DNA of 64,000 nucleotides from NCBI RefSeq assembly GCF_965363235.1, contig NC_134839.1, positions 76,409,410-76,473,409 of the forward strand, in the 5' to 3' direction. The DNA comes from Mytilus galloprovincialis. Taxonomy: Eukaryota > Mollusca > Bivalvia > Mytilida > Mytilidae. How positions within the stretch are numbered: the stretch's first letter is position 1; every line of letters begins with the position of its first letter. The notes under the pieces are model-generated. The model was not told the origin of the DNA. It ran no database searches and saw only the letters and a list, made by a program, of their open reading frames with translations. This document shows, one piece after another, positions 1 through 11,105 of this stretch. Both the position numbers and the translations under genes were made by a program.

Positions 1-1004
1 TGCTGCAAAGGAATTCTTGGGTCTCTAACATCAGATGAATTTAAGGCGGTAGTAGTTTACTGCTGTTAACAAAATAGTGATATCGGCCAATAAGAGAAAA
101 TAAAAATAACGAAAAATTTAAAACCTTGAGAAACGCATGAACTCCATAGTAGTAAGAGAGACTGGGTGAGTTGACTGGTGACGCTTGTCCTGCTTTCAAT
201 GCACCACCCACAATGTGAAGGTCTGCGTTAACGTCACCCTAATCACGATTAGTTACTTTGAAGCTTTGGGAACACATGAAAAAGAAGATATGCTTGAGTG
301 TCACATGTTGATTGTAACGTTATTAGGTGTTTAATCAGATAAATTATCGAAAGAGCTGAATATGTCATGGTCCGGTTTTTTTTTCAAATGTTGTTGTAGT
401 GTTAAGATCATATTTACCGCAAAACGATGCATTTGAAACATAAAACAGGACAAATGTGCAACAGATCCTTTTATGAAATAACCATTAAATGTCGAGTTTA
501 GCAGGAATTTAAAATAACTCCGTGGAATTGATCTTTTATTTTTATAATTTTTCAATGATAAAACTGCTCTGCTGTTCAAAACTTTCAATAGCTCCTTTTT
601 GGGAACATCTGATTCTATCAAATAAAATGCCTGTAACATATATAGTGGCGGTTCGATATTATGGGAGTCATGTCTTAACTGCCGAAGAACGGTTCGGCAA
701 TTTGGTTTATATATACGTTTGATAAAAAAAAATATTAACAATTCAAAAAAATGGCATAGCTTTTGTTCCCGCACGTATGGTTCCGACTCGGAAAAAGTCA
801 GCGCTTTTGAGATGATTCATTTTAAAGTTAAACACAAAAAAACCCTCATAGAATCGCATTTACACCAACAGTCTATTGAGTCAGAAACAAACTCGGATGT
901 GTCAGCTTTTGGAATGTCACATAATATTCATGCAACAACCGGCATGGGTATCAAGACTCGGTCAAAACTGTAAAGATTTGGAAAGGAAAACTTAAGGTGA
1001 ATTA

Positions 1005-1080
1005 ACAGACCAAGGCGTGGATCGAACCAGCGACATGCCTTATTGGAGGCACGTACGTTATAAATACGACACCGAGGTGG
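1005..1080 (-). repeat. tRNA-related sequence (degenerate tRNA or SINE head)
   Basis: On the minus strand CTGGTTCGATCCACGC contains a perfect B box (GGTTCGATCC). A TGCC/GGCA stem about 20 nt upstream resembles an anticodon arm. The A box is poor, so it is probably a pseudogene or SINE head rather than a working tRNA. Confidence 0.4.
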
Positions 1081-1279
1081 TATTTTGTTTGACGTATATC
1101 ATTATACGCACAGAGGACGTTCTATAACACTACTAATCGGTTATTTTAGCAAGGGATTTCAACTGCAAACAAAAACGCAATTGCGTATACATAAATGTAT
1201 TTCAAAACGCCGACGGAATGTCGGATCGCTATGGCTCGCTTTTGCGACAAAAATCGCAGGCTCGACAAAATTTTAAAAA

Positions 1280-1400
1280 GTGGGGTACAGTAGTCAACAT
1301 CTTAACCACTATAAAACAAACAAATATGTAACAAAGAAACACAAAAAATGCATATAGACAAAGCACAATAGCAAAACTGAAAGATACGAATACAAAACTT
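1280..1400 (-). repeat. Dispersed mussel repeat, 'ACAAAGAAACAC' type
   Basis: Shares ATGTAACAAAGAAACAC ... CATATAGACAAAGCAC ... GCAAAACTGAAAGA with 2860-3260, 32490-32610 and, inverted, 24850-25030 and 56700-56970. Confidence 0.6.
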
Positions 1401-1419
1401 TACCACGAAAGAGGGGCGC

Positions 1420-2870
1420 AAGATAACAGAGATATATCAAACTCATAATCGAAAGTAAACTGACAACGCCTTGGTGAAAAAAAAAAACGACAAACAGACA
1501 AACAATAGTACACATAATACATATATATATAAAAATAAAGTATAAGCAACATGAACACCACCAAAAACTGGGGGTGATCTCCGGTGCTTCGAAAGGGTAA
1601 GCAGCCCTGCTCCACATGTGGCATCCTTCTTATTGCTAATCTAATTAAAAACCCGATAATGAGTTTAATACGGTAGCTCATTTGTGAAAAGGAAACGGGA
1701 TTGTAGTTACGACATAAGGAACATATCAGCTTTCATATGTGAAACGGATATTCCATAACGGTAAACCATCTCATGATGGCGTCCGTAAAAATGTACGAAG
1801 GGATGATTTCAACTGCACCATTGGGAACACTTGGTTTAAGGGCATACGATACAGTTACAGGGAAGGTAATGACGTTGCTAACGTAAAATGTTATTTTCGC
1901 GACGTCAAACTCTGACATATCGGGAAAAGATGCATTTTTCGACTGATTTTTATCATTCAAGCTGATTTAATTTGAAAACGAGTGCATGGACCCCTATTTT
2001 TTAAAACAGCAATTTGTTTCATTTTGCAAGGAGATTATGTGACCCAAATTTTATAAAACTGTAAATAGCGCAATTTTTTTAATTTTGATAAACATGCAGC
2101 AAAAAATTACGTTTTTTCCTCTATTCATGAACATTTGATAAATATAGAGTTATTTCGGAATCAAAATTGCATAATTTTTAATGATACTTATAAAATACAG
2201 AAATTACCGATTATTTAACAAAAACCATTTTGTGTTTATCTTTTAAAACAAAAAAGTTATGTCTTTCTTTCGAAAAAGAAAATACGGACACAAATCTGAA
2301 TTTTGGGCAAATATACAAAATTTCGACCTCATTTTACTCAAAAAGTAGCACATGAAGGTATATTTTTTATTACATATTTGATTTAATGAGGTAAAAAATA
2401 GCCTATATGCAAATTTTCATCAACTTGTAAATACAGGTTCAAAACTGTATCGTATGCCCTTAATATAATCCCTGTGAGCAGTAACCCTCTATCAAGGAAA
2501 TCATGATAGGAAATACAAGCACGGAAATATCGTATCAATTGGGAGATATAAACTCCGTATGCAGGCGCTGCTGGAATATTGCTACATAGAATTAAAAGTT
2601 CACTATTGGGAAGCTGAAATCATCTCTTTTGTCGTAAAGTTTCATTTTCAGCTGACCCTCAAAGTCAGTTTCTAGATGTAAGACAAGATATTAGGCAGGT
2701 GTAACTGTATCTGTTGTATCCTTTATCTCTAGTTCGATGGGATAGATACGTTCGACATAGTAACCAAGTTTTGAATTATTTAGAGAGAGAACATCATCTA
2801 TATAGCGGAAAGTAAAGTTAAAGGATACTGCTAACTTCCTTTCTTTCTTTAACACCACAATGACGGGATG
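1420..2870 (-). mobile_element. Penelope-like retroelement fossil (RT remnant), split by a MITE
   Basis: The minus strand encodes recognisable reverse transcriptase blocks of a mussel family with FRYIDDVLSLNN and GVYISQLIRY at 2480-2860, and the C-terminal end at about 1740-1835. Tail sequence continues to about 1420. The Penelope assignment rests on the RT type and is moderate. It is old and broken at many places, and interrupted by a separate DNA element at 1840-2459. Confidence 0.65.
1840..2459. mobile_element. MITE with TTAA target duplication, inserted in the Penelope-like fossil
   Basis: 17-bp perfect terminal inverted repeats GGGCATACGATACAGTT (1840-1856) and its complement (2443-2459) are flanked by TTAA at 1836-1839 and 2460-2463. 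620 bp, very AT-rich, no coding capacity. TTAA is the piggyBac-type (or Kolobok-type) target. The surrounding fossil resumes directly on both sides. Confidence 0.85.
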
Positions 2871-3260
2871 TGTAAGTACAGTGCCACGTCATATGTAACA
2901 AAGAAACACCAAAAGGCATTTATATATAAAGCACATTAGCAAAAATGAAAGACAGCAATACATTTTTTTTACCATAGCAAAATAACGGGATGTATAAGAA
3001 CAGAGCCACGTCATAAGTAACAAAGAAGCACCAAAAGACATATAGCACATAAGAAAAAATGAAAGACAAGAACAAAAATGTTTACCATAACACTATGACG
3101 AGATGTATACGTACAGAGCCACGTCATATGCATCAAAGAAACACAAAAGGCATATAGACAAAGCACACTAGCAAAAATGAAAGACAAGAATACAAAACTT
3201 TAATATAGCACAATACTAGTAATACAATAACGGGATGCATAAGTACAGAGCAATGTCAAA
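2860..3260 (-). repeat. Tandem array of about 120-bp units (3+ copies)
   Basis: Successive units at about 2860, 2980, 3095 and 3225 repeat ACGGGATGTATAAGTACAGA, CCACGTCATATG, ACAAAGAAACACC and AAAATGAAAGACAAGAA. It is the same family as the single copy at 24850-25030. Confidence 0.75.
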
Positions 3261-3299
3261 TGGGTATCACCACAAAACAGTAAAAGTAAAATTAAAAAG

Positions 3300-3870
3300 A
3301 CAAATAAAAGAATGCTATAACACTTTATTAAGATGAAAAACAACGCCAGTACACATAATCTATAGTTCAAAAAGCGTATTATTTGTGAAGTTCATAAGAA
3401 TATTTACCAACAACGTCTTGGAAACTTCCGATGAACATTTTTAGAACTTAAAAAGACGAGACGTTCTTTGACATACCCCTGGTTCATCAACTCTCTGCTC
3501 AGACACAAGTGAAGTTTTACAAAAAATGAGTAAACAGATGAAAGCTCTTGAATACCAATAAATTGTGAAATGTATATCTTGTATGCTGACGAAGTTGATA
3601 GATTGCTACTAAGGTGGGAGAAATTGATAATTTGAACACTTTGACTTTCCATTTTAAATATTTCTTGGAGCTCGGTAATTTTTTTTTTATACCAGATCTT
3701 TCATTATCACTCAAAACATAACTGCCTTACTTACTCTTTCACGAATATGAGTTATGTAAAATGAAAATAATGTAATAAATTATAGGATTTTAAAAGGTAT
3801 TAGAGGTACAAAGGCACACAAATAAAAACAATATGTTTTATTTCTGCTATACATGCTGATTAGTATGGCG
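3300..3870. other. No gene recognised
   Basis: AT-rich stretch with two overlapping short minus-strand open frames (3404-3714) without recognisable domains. Nothing else supported. Confidence 0.4.
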
Positions 3871-3879
3871 TTCATTATC

Positions 3880-4065
3880 ACTGCACTAGTATATATTTGT
3901 TTAGGGGCCAGCTGAAGGACGCCTCCGGGTGCGGGAAGGTCTCGCTACATTGAAGACCTGTTGGTGACCTTCTGCTGTTGTTTTTTTCTATGGTCGGGTT
4001 GTGGTCTCTTTGGCACATTCCCCATTTCCATTCTCAATTTTATGATGTTCTTTATTCTTCTATTC
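3880..4065 (+). repeat. Solo tail of a Penelope-like family
   Basis: GGGGCCAGCTGAAGGACGCC ... CTATGGTCGGGTTGTGGTCT ... CATTCTCAATTTTA is the inverted counterpart of 35340-35525, the 3' tail of the fossil at 35340-36850. A degraded copy is at 37740-37860. Confidence 0.65.
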
Positions 4066-5133
4066 CAACGACAGTAGGACAATCATTAATGTTTCTGGCA
4101 GATGTAACAGAATTCAAAACTCTTAATACATTTCCTTGACTTGGTCTTTGCAATTGTCCTCGTAAACCTGCAAAAGTAAATGAGCACATTAAAATCTAGA
4201 TTTAAAGATATCGGTTTGGTTTTGCTCCGTCATAAATGAGGTTACTTCGGCAAATGTATGTTATGCAACTGTTATGTAGATACTGTACCCAATTTCATAT
4301 CTTGTATTTCCACCACAAATAAAGGTTATATGCTAACGTTATAGGTACACAAGGAAATGACAGTTATGAATTGAGACGTCTTGTATCGGTAGAAAATCAT
4401 AAAATGTTAAAATATATTGTGGAAATTGTATGTTAAAGGAAGGAATTGTATATTTTATTCCTTGGTTAAAGGAGACGGAAACCAAACGAAACTAGTAATT
4501 TATAATTATATAAATTATAGTTCATGTCAACAAAGGAGTGCCGAATACAGCGACTTTCGAATCAAAAACATTTTAAAGTCAAATTGAAAAAACGAAAATG
4601 AAGAGCATTGAGAACCTAAGATTCTTATTCCTGGGATAGAAAATGCTTAGTACTTTTAAAAAAATCAGAGTTCCCAACAGTCAATATATGACCATATCAA
4701 TGATAACTATTTTTTACACAATGGTGTTACATACTGGGTGGTGATACACTTGGAGAGGAAAAATCCACAAACATGGCATCGACTAAATGTAGGATCAAAT
4801 TCGATGTACTACTATATTCATACTTTGCATAACAATTTTCGATTGGGGATATTGTTTTTTTCATACATTTTACATGATTAAACTGAAATCAGCAAATCAC
4901 CCCCCCCCCCCAAAATAACTGGATAAGTTGTAAGGTTTATATGAATTTAGGCAAAAGTAGTTTACCGATATTCGAATCTAATAAACCACTAAGAAGACAC
5001 AACCAAGTTAACAAACTAAAACTGTAGGAATCGCATGAACTCCAAAAACAATCTCCTACTATGCATTCATCATACTCAGAGTATAGCAACAGACATTTTT
5101 AGTCTATAATTTAGGCCATAAAAAAAAAGAAAA
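4066..5133. other. No gene recognised
   Basis: AT-rich intergenic DNA. It contains a C10 run at about 4903 and no ORF above 60 codons. A weak plus-strand GTAAAT/AG pattern was not enough to call an exon. Confidence 0.4.
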
Positions 5134-5265
5134 GGTTTGTTTGCCCTAACCCTACCTACCCAGAAAGTAGCTGCCTACTCAAAATCTTTTATTGTCCTGA
5201 TGTGAATTTTTTTTTTATTCAGATAGGCATGAAGATTAATGTTGGGTAGCGTTTGGGCAAACCAA
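5134..5265. mobile_element. Short inverted-repeat element (MITE-like)
   Basis: Imperfect terminal inverted repeats TTTGCCCTAACCCTACC (5140-5156) and GGGTAGCGTTTGGGCAAA (5244-5261). About 130 bp. The target duplication is unclear. Confidence 0.45.
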
Positions 5266-5569
5266 AATATTTTGAAGTGTAGCCTTATTTAATTTAAGAA
5301 CTTTTATTTAACAAATAAAATAATTTTGTTTTTCGCTGTAGTACTATTTATTGAAGATGGTTATATCAATGTTATAAGAAAGATAACCCAATATTTATTA
5401 TACTGCATGAAAAATAAACCTATTTATAAAAATATCATTTCTAAGATCAAATGTGTTAAACTTTATTGTCCATGTTTTTTTTAAATTTTAAGATAAAATC
5501 ATGTTAAGCTTTATTTTAGCTTTTGATTGAAACTATTGATTCCTAATTTTAATCTGAATATTGATAAAC

Positions 5570-5700
5570 AAAAATGAAGAGATATGGTATGATTGTAAAT
5601 GAGACAACTATCCACCAGAGTTTAAATGAAGTGGAAGTATGCAATTATATGCCATACAGTTTAGTCGGCCATAAAAGGCGCTGCGACAAAAAAAAAAAAA
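5570..5700 (+). repeat. Dispersed 'GGTATGAxTGxxAATGAGACAACT' repeat (Penelope-like tail type)
   Basis: Contains TATGGTATGATTGTAAATGA and GAGACAACTATCCACCAGAG, then a poly-A. The same family occurs at 13235, 31205, 38640, 53040 and 61855 on plus and 16040, 46395, 52850 and 57690 on minus. Confidence 0.6.
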
Positions 5701-5704
5701 AAAA

Positions 5705-6590
5705 AAAAAGAAGTGACACATTTCAAACAAGAAAACTAACGACCTCTATTATAACAAAACATTATACGACACAAATATGACAGACATGAACCAACTACAA
5801 CCATCATACTACAGGCTTCTACCAACAGTTTTGAATTATATACCTAAAACCTATGCATAGAACAGCTAAATACATATACAAACACATTTTGTCAAAACAA
5901 AACAAAATGTGCTTGATCAGTTTATTCACAAATGGGATAGACAGTTCGTTTAGGGGACAAATTTACTCAGTTTGTTTAAAGATGTATTTGTATTGTTAAG
6001 TATTTAACACCTAAAAATAAATAAGAATTCATCAAATGCTATTGATACTGTGTAACCGTTTCTATGGAAGAAATAAATAACAGATTGTGTTGGAAGAAAT
6101 CATATGTTTGATGCATTGGAAGGAATGATTTCATTTTGTTTGTAAAACTTTATTTAATTTTTACGAATAAGATATTTTATCTTGCTACTGTAGAAAGTAA
6201 TATGAATGTTCAAAGAAAGATAACCCAAAATATATCATTCTACATGAAAAGTAAACGGTTATTATTTGTTATTTTTTTTTATTAATTAACCTTATTTTTT
6301 TGCATTTTTCGTGTCGTAACGCCCAAACGGGTGTTATAATCGGCTATGCGCGTACGCCACATTTTGAACAGACATTCCAAAATGTCAACTAAATGTGAAG
6401 ATCAATTGTATTCTATCTTAGTTGAAATTGTTCCGCTCTGTCTCATTTACAAAAAATGTTTCTAGTAAGTTTATATATTTTGATAGGTTGTCTCATGTTA
6501 CATTTTAGGATATGTGAGTAAAATTTTAATACACGTATTACCTACTAGGACCTCATCTGTTTATGAAGTGAATACTTTATACATATATTG
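5705..6590. other. No gene recognised
   Basis: AT-rich DNA with duplicated phrases (ATAACCCAA and TGCATGAAAA type near 5385 and 6220) suggesting an old local duplication. No ORF or RNA gene supported. Confidence 0.35.
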
Positions 6591-6594
6591 AGTT

Positions 6595-6975
6595 TTAATT
6601 TCCCGAGAGTATCACCAGCCAAGTAGTCAGCACTTATGTGTTGACTTGAGTTACTATTGATATGTTCAAAATTGTAAATTAACTGTTCACAACACTTTGA
6701 AGTTTTGAAATACTAAGGTTTTTCTACCTCATGACTGGAACTATTATACTAAATATAAGTATAATAGTCCCAGCTCAGAAGTAGATTACCATAGCTGTAT
6801 TTGGCAAAATCTTTATTAATATTTGGTCCTGAATGCTCTTGAACTTTGTACTTTATCTGGCCTTTTTCAACATTTTTTTTATTAAAGCGTTACTGATGAG
6901 TCTATTGTAGACATAACGCGCGTCTGGCACAACTTTAAAATTTCAATCCTGGTATATATGAAGAGTTTTATTTAT
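6595..6975 (+). repeat. Hammerhead-ribozyme repeat, degenerate copy with hairpin insert
   Basis: Shares GCTGTATTTGGCAAAA, TTCGTACTTTATxTGGCC-like and GATGAGTTTATT-like blocks with the 27240 copies. The ribozyme region 6887-6930 has GACATAAC in place of GACGAAAC, so the core is broken. A 42-bp foldback is inserted at 6732-6773. Confidence 0.75.
6732..6773. mobile_element. 42-bp hairpin insertion with CTCA duplication
   Basis: ACTATTATACT (6740-6750) faces AGTATAATAGT (6758-6768). The segment lies between two copies of CTCA (6728-6731, 6774-6777). Other copies of the host repeat have a single CTCA followed directly by the downstream sequence. Confidence 0.6.
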
Positions 6976-7335
6976 AATGGGAGAAACCCGGTGTAGACTA
7001 CACTTATTTTTAGCGGAATATAATAATAGGATATATCCTCTTTACCTCTCCTGTCAGTATTGTTTTAACAAAAATGAATTGAACCAGTTAATTGAACATG
7101 TTGAATTACAAAATCTCAGGTATTGGTAATTAACGGGATAGAAGTATTACCAATTTTGTGAAATAACATTACATTTCATAGGACTCACTTGTCACCATAA
7201 GGCCTTTGTTATTGAGAAAAATATGTACCTTATATTAAGCCTTAAAAGGCTCCGACATTACAAAATGAGAAAACCAGTAGCCTGCTTTTATGACAAACAA
7301 ACTCATCATAGATACAGGATTGACATTTTTTATCT

Positions 7336-7378
7336 GCGCCAGACGTGCGTTTCGTCTACAAAAGACTCATCAGTGACA
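7336..7378 (-). ncRNA. Hammerhead ribozyme motif
   Basis: The minus strand reads CTGATGA, stem II GTCT-TTTGT-AGAC, GAA, a minimal stem III (ACGCACGT) and cleavage triplet GTC. Stem I pairs over about five base pairs. The core is complete. Confidence 0.75.
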
Positions 7379-7623
7379 GTCAAATAAAAAAAGTTAAAAA
7401 AAGGCTAAATGAAGTACGAAGTTAAAAAGCATTCCCTCGGGGAATAAAAGCTCTACCAACAGTGGCATCGACCTAGTGGTTGTAAGTAGATAAACGTAAA
7501 CAAATAAGACAGCAAAACTTAACAATGAATTACAGGCTCCTGATTTTGGAGAGTGACATACATAATGTAGCGGGTTAAAAACTTGAAAAATAGTTATCAA
7601 AGGTACCAGGATTGTAATTTAGT

Positions 7624-7662
7624 ACGCGCGTTTCGTCTACACAAGACTCATCAGTGACACTT
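7624..7662 (-). ncRNA. Truncated hammerhead ribozyme motif
   Basis: CTGATGA, stem II and GAAA are present, but the cleavage side differs (ACGCGCGT runs into ACTAA, without the GTCTGGCG strand), so it is probably inactive. Confidence 0.5.
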
Positions 7663-7854
7663 ATAACAAAATAGTTCCAAAATTAAAAGAAATAGTACAT
7701 TTATGAATTGTACAATTAATTTAGTTACAAGATATCAACATGGTCTTAAGCATTCTTCATTCATTTAATCGTAACCATACTTTTAATCTTTAACATACTT
7801 GCATTTGAAACTCTGTTCGTTATGGCTGAAGGGTTTTTCGAACTTTTGAATTGA

Positions 7855-8055
7855 TAAATAAAGGCAATAGTAGTATATCGCTGTTCGAAATTCATCAATC
7901 GATTGAGAAAAAACAAATCCGGGTTACACACTAAAACTGAGAGAAACACATCAAATATAAGAGGAGAAGAACGACACAACAGAAACATCAAAATGCAACA
8001 AACACAGAAACGAACTATAAGATAACAATAGCCATTTTCCTGTCTTTGTACACGA
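7855..8055 (-). repeat. Dispersed repeat related to 56205-56690 and 61935-62385
   Basis: Complement of the family with TTTGTxACCCGGATTTGT, CTCTTATAxTTGA and TCATCxATCG-type blocks. The embedded minus-strand open frame is not a gene. Confidence 0.6.
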
Positions 8056-8471
8056 GTCGACATTTTAAGAAAAAATGGTTGGTTGAACCTGAAATTGAAA
8101 TAAATCCAAATGTTTAACAACATATTAAAAACTCAATAAAATTCGATTATGAAAAAACGCGATAATTGGCTATTTTGTGTATACTAGCTCAATGAATATA
8201 ATATAGTATCACCAACAAAGCATCATCGAACGGTTGTTGCTTACTTTGCAAGAAAACAGTAGTATGAAAGCCTTCTATAATACTGTACAGGTTTATCCTG
8301 AGTTGAACCAAAATCTGTTGAATATGAATTATTATTATATTTCTTTACTCCCCAACTCGGTGGTATACTTTTCTTGCCTTTATTATTCAGAATCATCAAA
8401 TGCCATGACGACAATTGACAACATTGCATCTGCTTTTAAAAAAGATTAATCAAAAGTGATATTTTAGTACT

Positions 8472-8722
8472 TTATACAATACCTATGTTTGACGGTTTTA
8501 GTCCTGAAGTCATGTACTCGTCACTTTGAATGTCTTCCGAAATTGTTTTTAGCGACTTCGACACCCCTTTCCATTTTGATAATAGATTTTCCTTGGATGT
8601 ATCGCCAATTTTGTTTTCAACACCCTTTATTTTTGCTTTAGGAATATTGATATTACTATTTTTATTTCGCTTTTCGTCCATCTTTTGTGTTGTGACATGT
8701 TCTATGTACGTCTTATAGCCAT
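8472..8722 (-). CDS. Tmie: TMIE homologue exon 4 (Lys-rich cytoplasmic tail, stop)
   Basis: The acceptor TGTTTTACAG joins in phase 1 to make an Asp codon. It encodes 82 residues rich in Lys, Asn and Ser, ending in SNIGIV and TAA. Little sequence is conserved here beyond composition, as expected of TMIE tails. Confidence 0.75.
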
Positions 8723-10476
8723 CTGTAAAACAGTTTTATGATATGAAGACATTTAAAAAAAAACATTGACAAATTTCAACCACTTCCGATTATTAAAAAA
8801 AATAGACAGAGTAGTTTTCGCCTAGTGGCAACTTTTATTACCAAAAAAGGACAACTTACCGACTTCTTCTGCTTAATAAATTAAAAAGAATTTAAAAAAA
8901 CTCATCTAAAGCACCAGATGTTACATGTTAACAGATTTGGTTGGTGTCTCGTATTATTGACTAAAACTATAACTGTTTAAATTTGTATTCGTCTTTCTTT
9001 GGTTGCACACACCTGTTTCATCCATGCACATGTATATGTGTTGGTTCTTATTGCTTCCATTTAGACAACTTGTTTATTTACCGTCTTCATATCAATCTCT
9101 TGCTTTTTTATAACTTTTTTTTGGTTTAAACCCCGCCTCCATTCTGTAATCCTTTATTTATAATTAAGAGTATATATGCCATCTAAATGTCTTAGGGTTG
9201 TATTTGTCATTAGGTAACTGTTTCATTTAAGTAAACCCCACATCTTTTATTTCTATTGTTGATAAATCGAAAGGTTGTTTTCAAACACCATGAGGTATAA
9301 TCGATCATTAATATTACTTTTGTTTGTTGATTTAAGGTATTCTTTTAACATTCTGAAATTCCAAAATGTATATGCTTCTAACATTTTGAATTAAAGGAAA
9401 GATATGTACATCAATTAAGAACCAACAAATGACACGAATAACAAAAAAAAAATATCCATTAAAGTATCACACTGAAAAAAATATTGATCCTTTCTTTTTA
9501 CAAAAAGGTAAATATTTTTATAATATAAACCTTTTTAACTTCATACCTCTACTTAATGAGAAAAATGGTCCTTCTAGTTTAGAGCAAATCTGTTTTTGTT
9601 TATATCTGGCTTCAATTTCTTGTTTAGTTCGAGGAATCCTCACGTCCTTACAACAACAGAATATAATAACTGTAAAACAAAGTAATATCTCAGTTAACTT
9701 GTAAAATTCGGTCTTATATTGAACAGTATAAGCCGAAAGGCAAAAGAAGGGGAAATGCGTCACCTTGCGTATACTATGTATGCCAAAATATTTCGTTAAG
9801 ACTTATTAGTTTATCAAAAAGTCTTAAGTCTGTAAATGTAAATGTTCTGTAAAATAAAATACAACGGAATGAAAAGGAAATTGAAATTACCAATACAAGG
9901 ACATTGCAGAGTCAGTCACAAACATTACGATAAAATCAAGAAAACCAAACTATCATAAGTGAAATATCTTAGGCCCGAAATTATTAAACTTGAAATAGGT
10001 TTTGGGAGCATCAAAGAGTGAAGTGTTTGGATACCGAATTTCCAAATAGGATTATTGCAGGAATTAGATGACCATTCCATCTACGACTCTCATTTTCAGT
10101 ACTTACCTATTGTCATTATGAAACTGATGACCATTCCACCCACGTGCCATATCTTAAATGGACCAATGATATAGTTTTCAATGTTGATTGACGAAGATGT
10201 GGCGTCGTTATCTTCAACATAGCTACTACCATTTTTGTATACCTGTGAAAGCGAAAACGTGACACAAATAAAATGACTTTCACATGCATTTCATTTTATA
10301 TTTGTGGTATCACTAAATATACATTTAGGGATTTGAATAATGTATAGCAGTATTATGCTAATAAAGAATTAAACACAAAATATTCGCAAATCAAAGTAAA
10401 AATAATGACTTACCAAACGACTTGCGCGTATACTATTTTGTAGCGTCAGTACAGATAAAGCTAGATATAACTCCAT
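8472..10476 (-). CDS. Tmie: TMIE homologue (transmembrane inner ear expressed protein), complete 4-exon gene
   Basis: Exons at 10414-10476, 10107-10242, 9547-9669 and 8472-8722 sum to 573 nt, encoding 190 residues; the introns are phase 0, 1 and 1 with GT/AG borders. Residues 1-21 look like a signal peptide. A short ectodomain is followed by a single membrane segment at about 54-73, preceded by the motif IWHV (52-55) and ending in CCC (71-73). Immediately inside is RIPRTKQEIEARY (77-89), nearly identical to the TMIE signature RVPRTRKEIEARY, and then a Lys-rich tail, also as in TMIE. Known of the family: TMIE is an essential accessory subunit of the TMC channel complex in hair cells and of TMC-1 in nematodes. 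Inferred: the same role in molluscan sensory cells. The start is the only ATG giving a signal peptide in phase with exon 2. The gene is divergent from the lectin gene at 11719. Confidence 0.85.
9547..9669 (-). CDS. Tmie: TMIE homologue exon 3 (end of TM, RIPRT...EIEARY motif)
   Basis: The acceptor TTTTACAG joins in phase 1 to complete a Val codon inside the helix. The exon carries CCC, the diagnostic RIPRTKQEIEARY and a basic stretch. The donor is GTATGA, phase 1. The exon split inside the helix resembles what I recall of vertebrate TMIE. Confidence 0.85.
10107..10242 (-). CDS. Tmie: TMIE homologue exon 2 (ectodomain and start of TM)
   Basis: The acceptor TTTCACAG precedes GTATAC. The 136 nt encode an acidic, Ser-rich ectodomain and the first half of the membrane helix, starting at KIWHVGGM. 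The donor GTAAGT is in phase 1. Confidence 0.85.
10414..10476 (-). CDS. Tmie: TMIE homologue exon 1 (signal peptide)
   Basis: Encodes MELYLALSVLTLQNSIRASR plus one Leu (21 residues), a hydrophobic leader. It ends at a GTAAGT donor in phase 0. The ATG is at 10476-10474. Confidence 0.8.
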
Positions 10477-10627
10477 GTTTATCGCTGTTTAATATTTCTT
10501 TTTATGGTTCAATCAATATTATTGCTTCTTATGATTAAAAAGGTAAATAGACGTTTTGAATAATATCAATTAGTTAAGTGAAAATTGATGTTAAACTCAA
10601 TGATGCATCTGCACTTGTTTTGTTCCA

Positions 10628-10893
10628 ATAGACGATTATTGATTTATAAATTAACTGTTTACAAAATTTTGATTTTTTTGAAACACTAATGCTTTTCTAC
10701 CTCAGGCATAGATTACCTTAGCTGTATTTGGCAAAACTTTTAGTAATTTTGGTCCTGATCTTCAACTTCGTACTTTATTTGGCCTTTTTAACTTTTTTTG
10801 ATTCGAGCGTGACTGATGAGTCTTTTGTAGACGAAACGCGCGTCTGGCGTATATATATAATTTAGTCCTGGTATCCATGATGAGTTCATTTAC
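10628..10893 (+). repeat. Hammerhead-ribozyme repeat, single copy
   Basis: Same body as the 27240-27897 pair, from TAAATTAACTGTTTAC to ATCCATGATGAGTTCATTTA. It lies between TMIE and the lectin gene. Confidence 0.8.
10807..10850 (+). ncRNA. Hammerhead ribozyme motif
   Basis: GCGTGA-CTGATGA, stem II GTCT-TTTGT-AGAC, GAA, ACGCGCGT and C, then TGGCGT. All core residues are present; stem I has one mismatch. Confidence 0.82.
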
Positions 10894-10982
10894 TCTGTCT
10901 ATCGTTAAGTTATTACAAAGGTACCGTTTCATTTAAATGATCGAAGGCCGTTATTTTTGGTACCGTTCATGTACGCATATTT

Positions 10983-11105
10983 TATAAAAAAAGTAAAATC
11001 ACAAAAATACTGAACTCCGAGGAAAATTCAAAACGGAAAGTCCGTAATCCAATGGCTGTGTATTGGTCTTGTTCTAGTCGTGGTACTGTCAGTCTTTCCC
11101 CGGAT
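10983..11105 (-). repeat. Dispersed 'CTGAACTCCGAGGAAAATTC' repeat, fragment
   Basis: Complement of the block at 25310-25365. Other copies are at 17555, 28215 and 32265 (minus), and 25080, 43760, 51475 and 59455 (plus). Confidence 0.65.

Larger units (their letters stand above)
7285..7680 (-). repeat. Hammerhead-ribozyme repeats, minus orientation (one whole core, one truncated)
   Basis: Contains ribozyme cores at 7336-7378 and 7624-7662 separated by repeat-body sequence, including the CCTCGGGG and GTGGCATCGACC blocks. Confidence 0.7.

Noticed and set aside
1309-1681. Two overlapping hydrophobic minus-strand open frames
   Set aside because: They coincide with dispersed repeats and the Penelope-like tail; hydrophobicity comes from T-rich codons.
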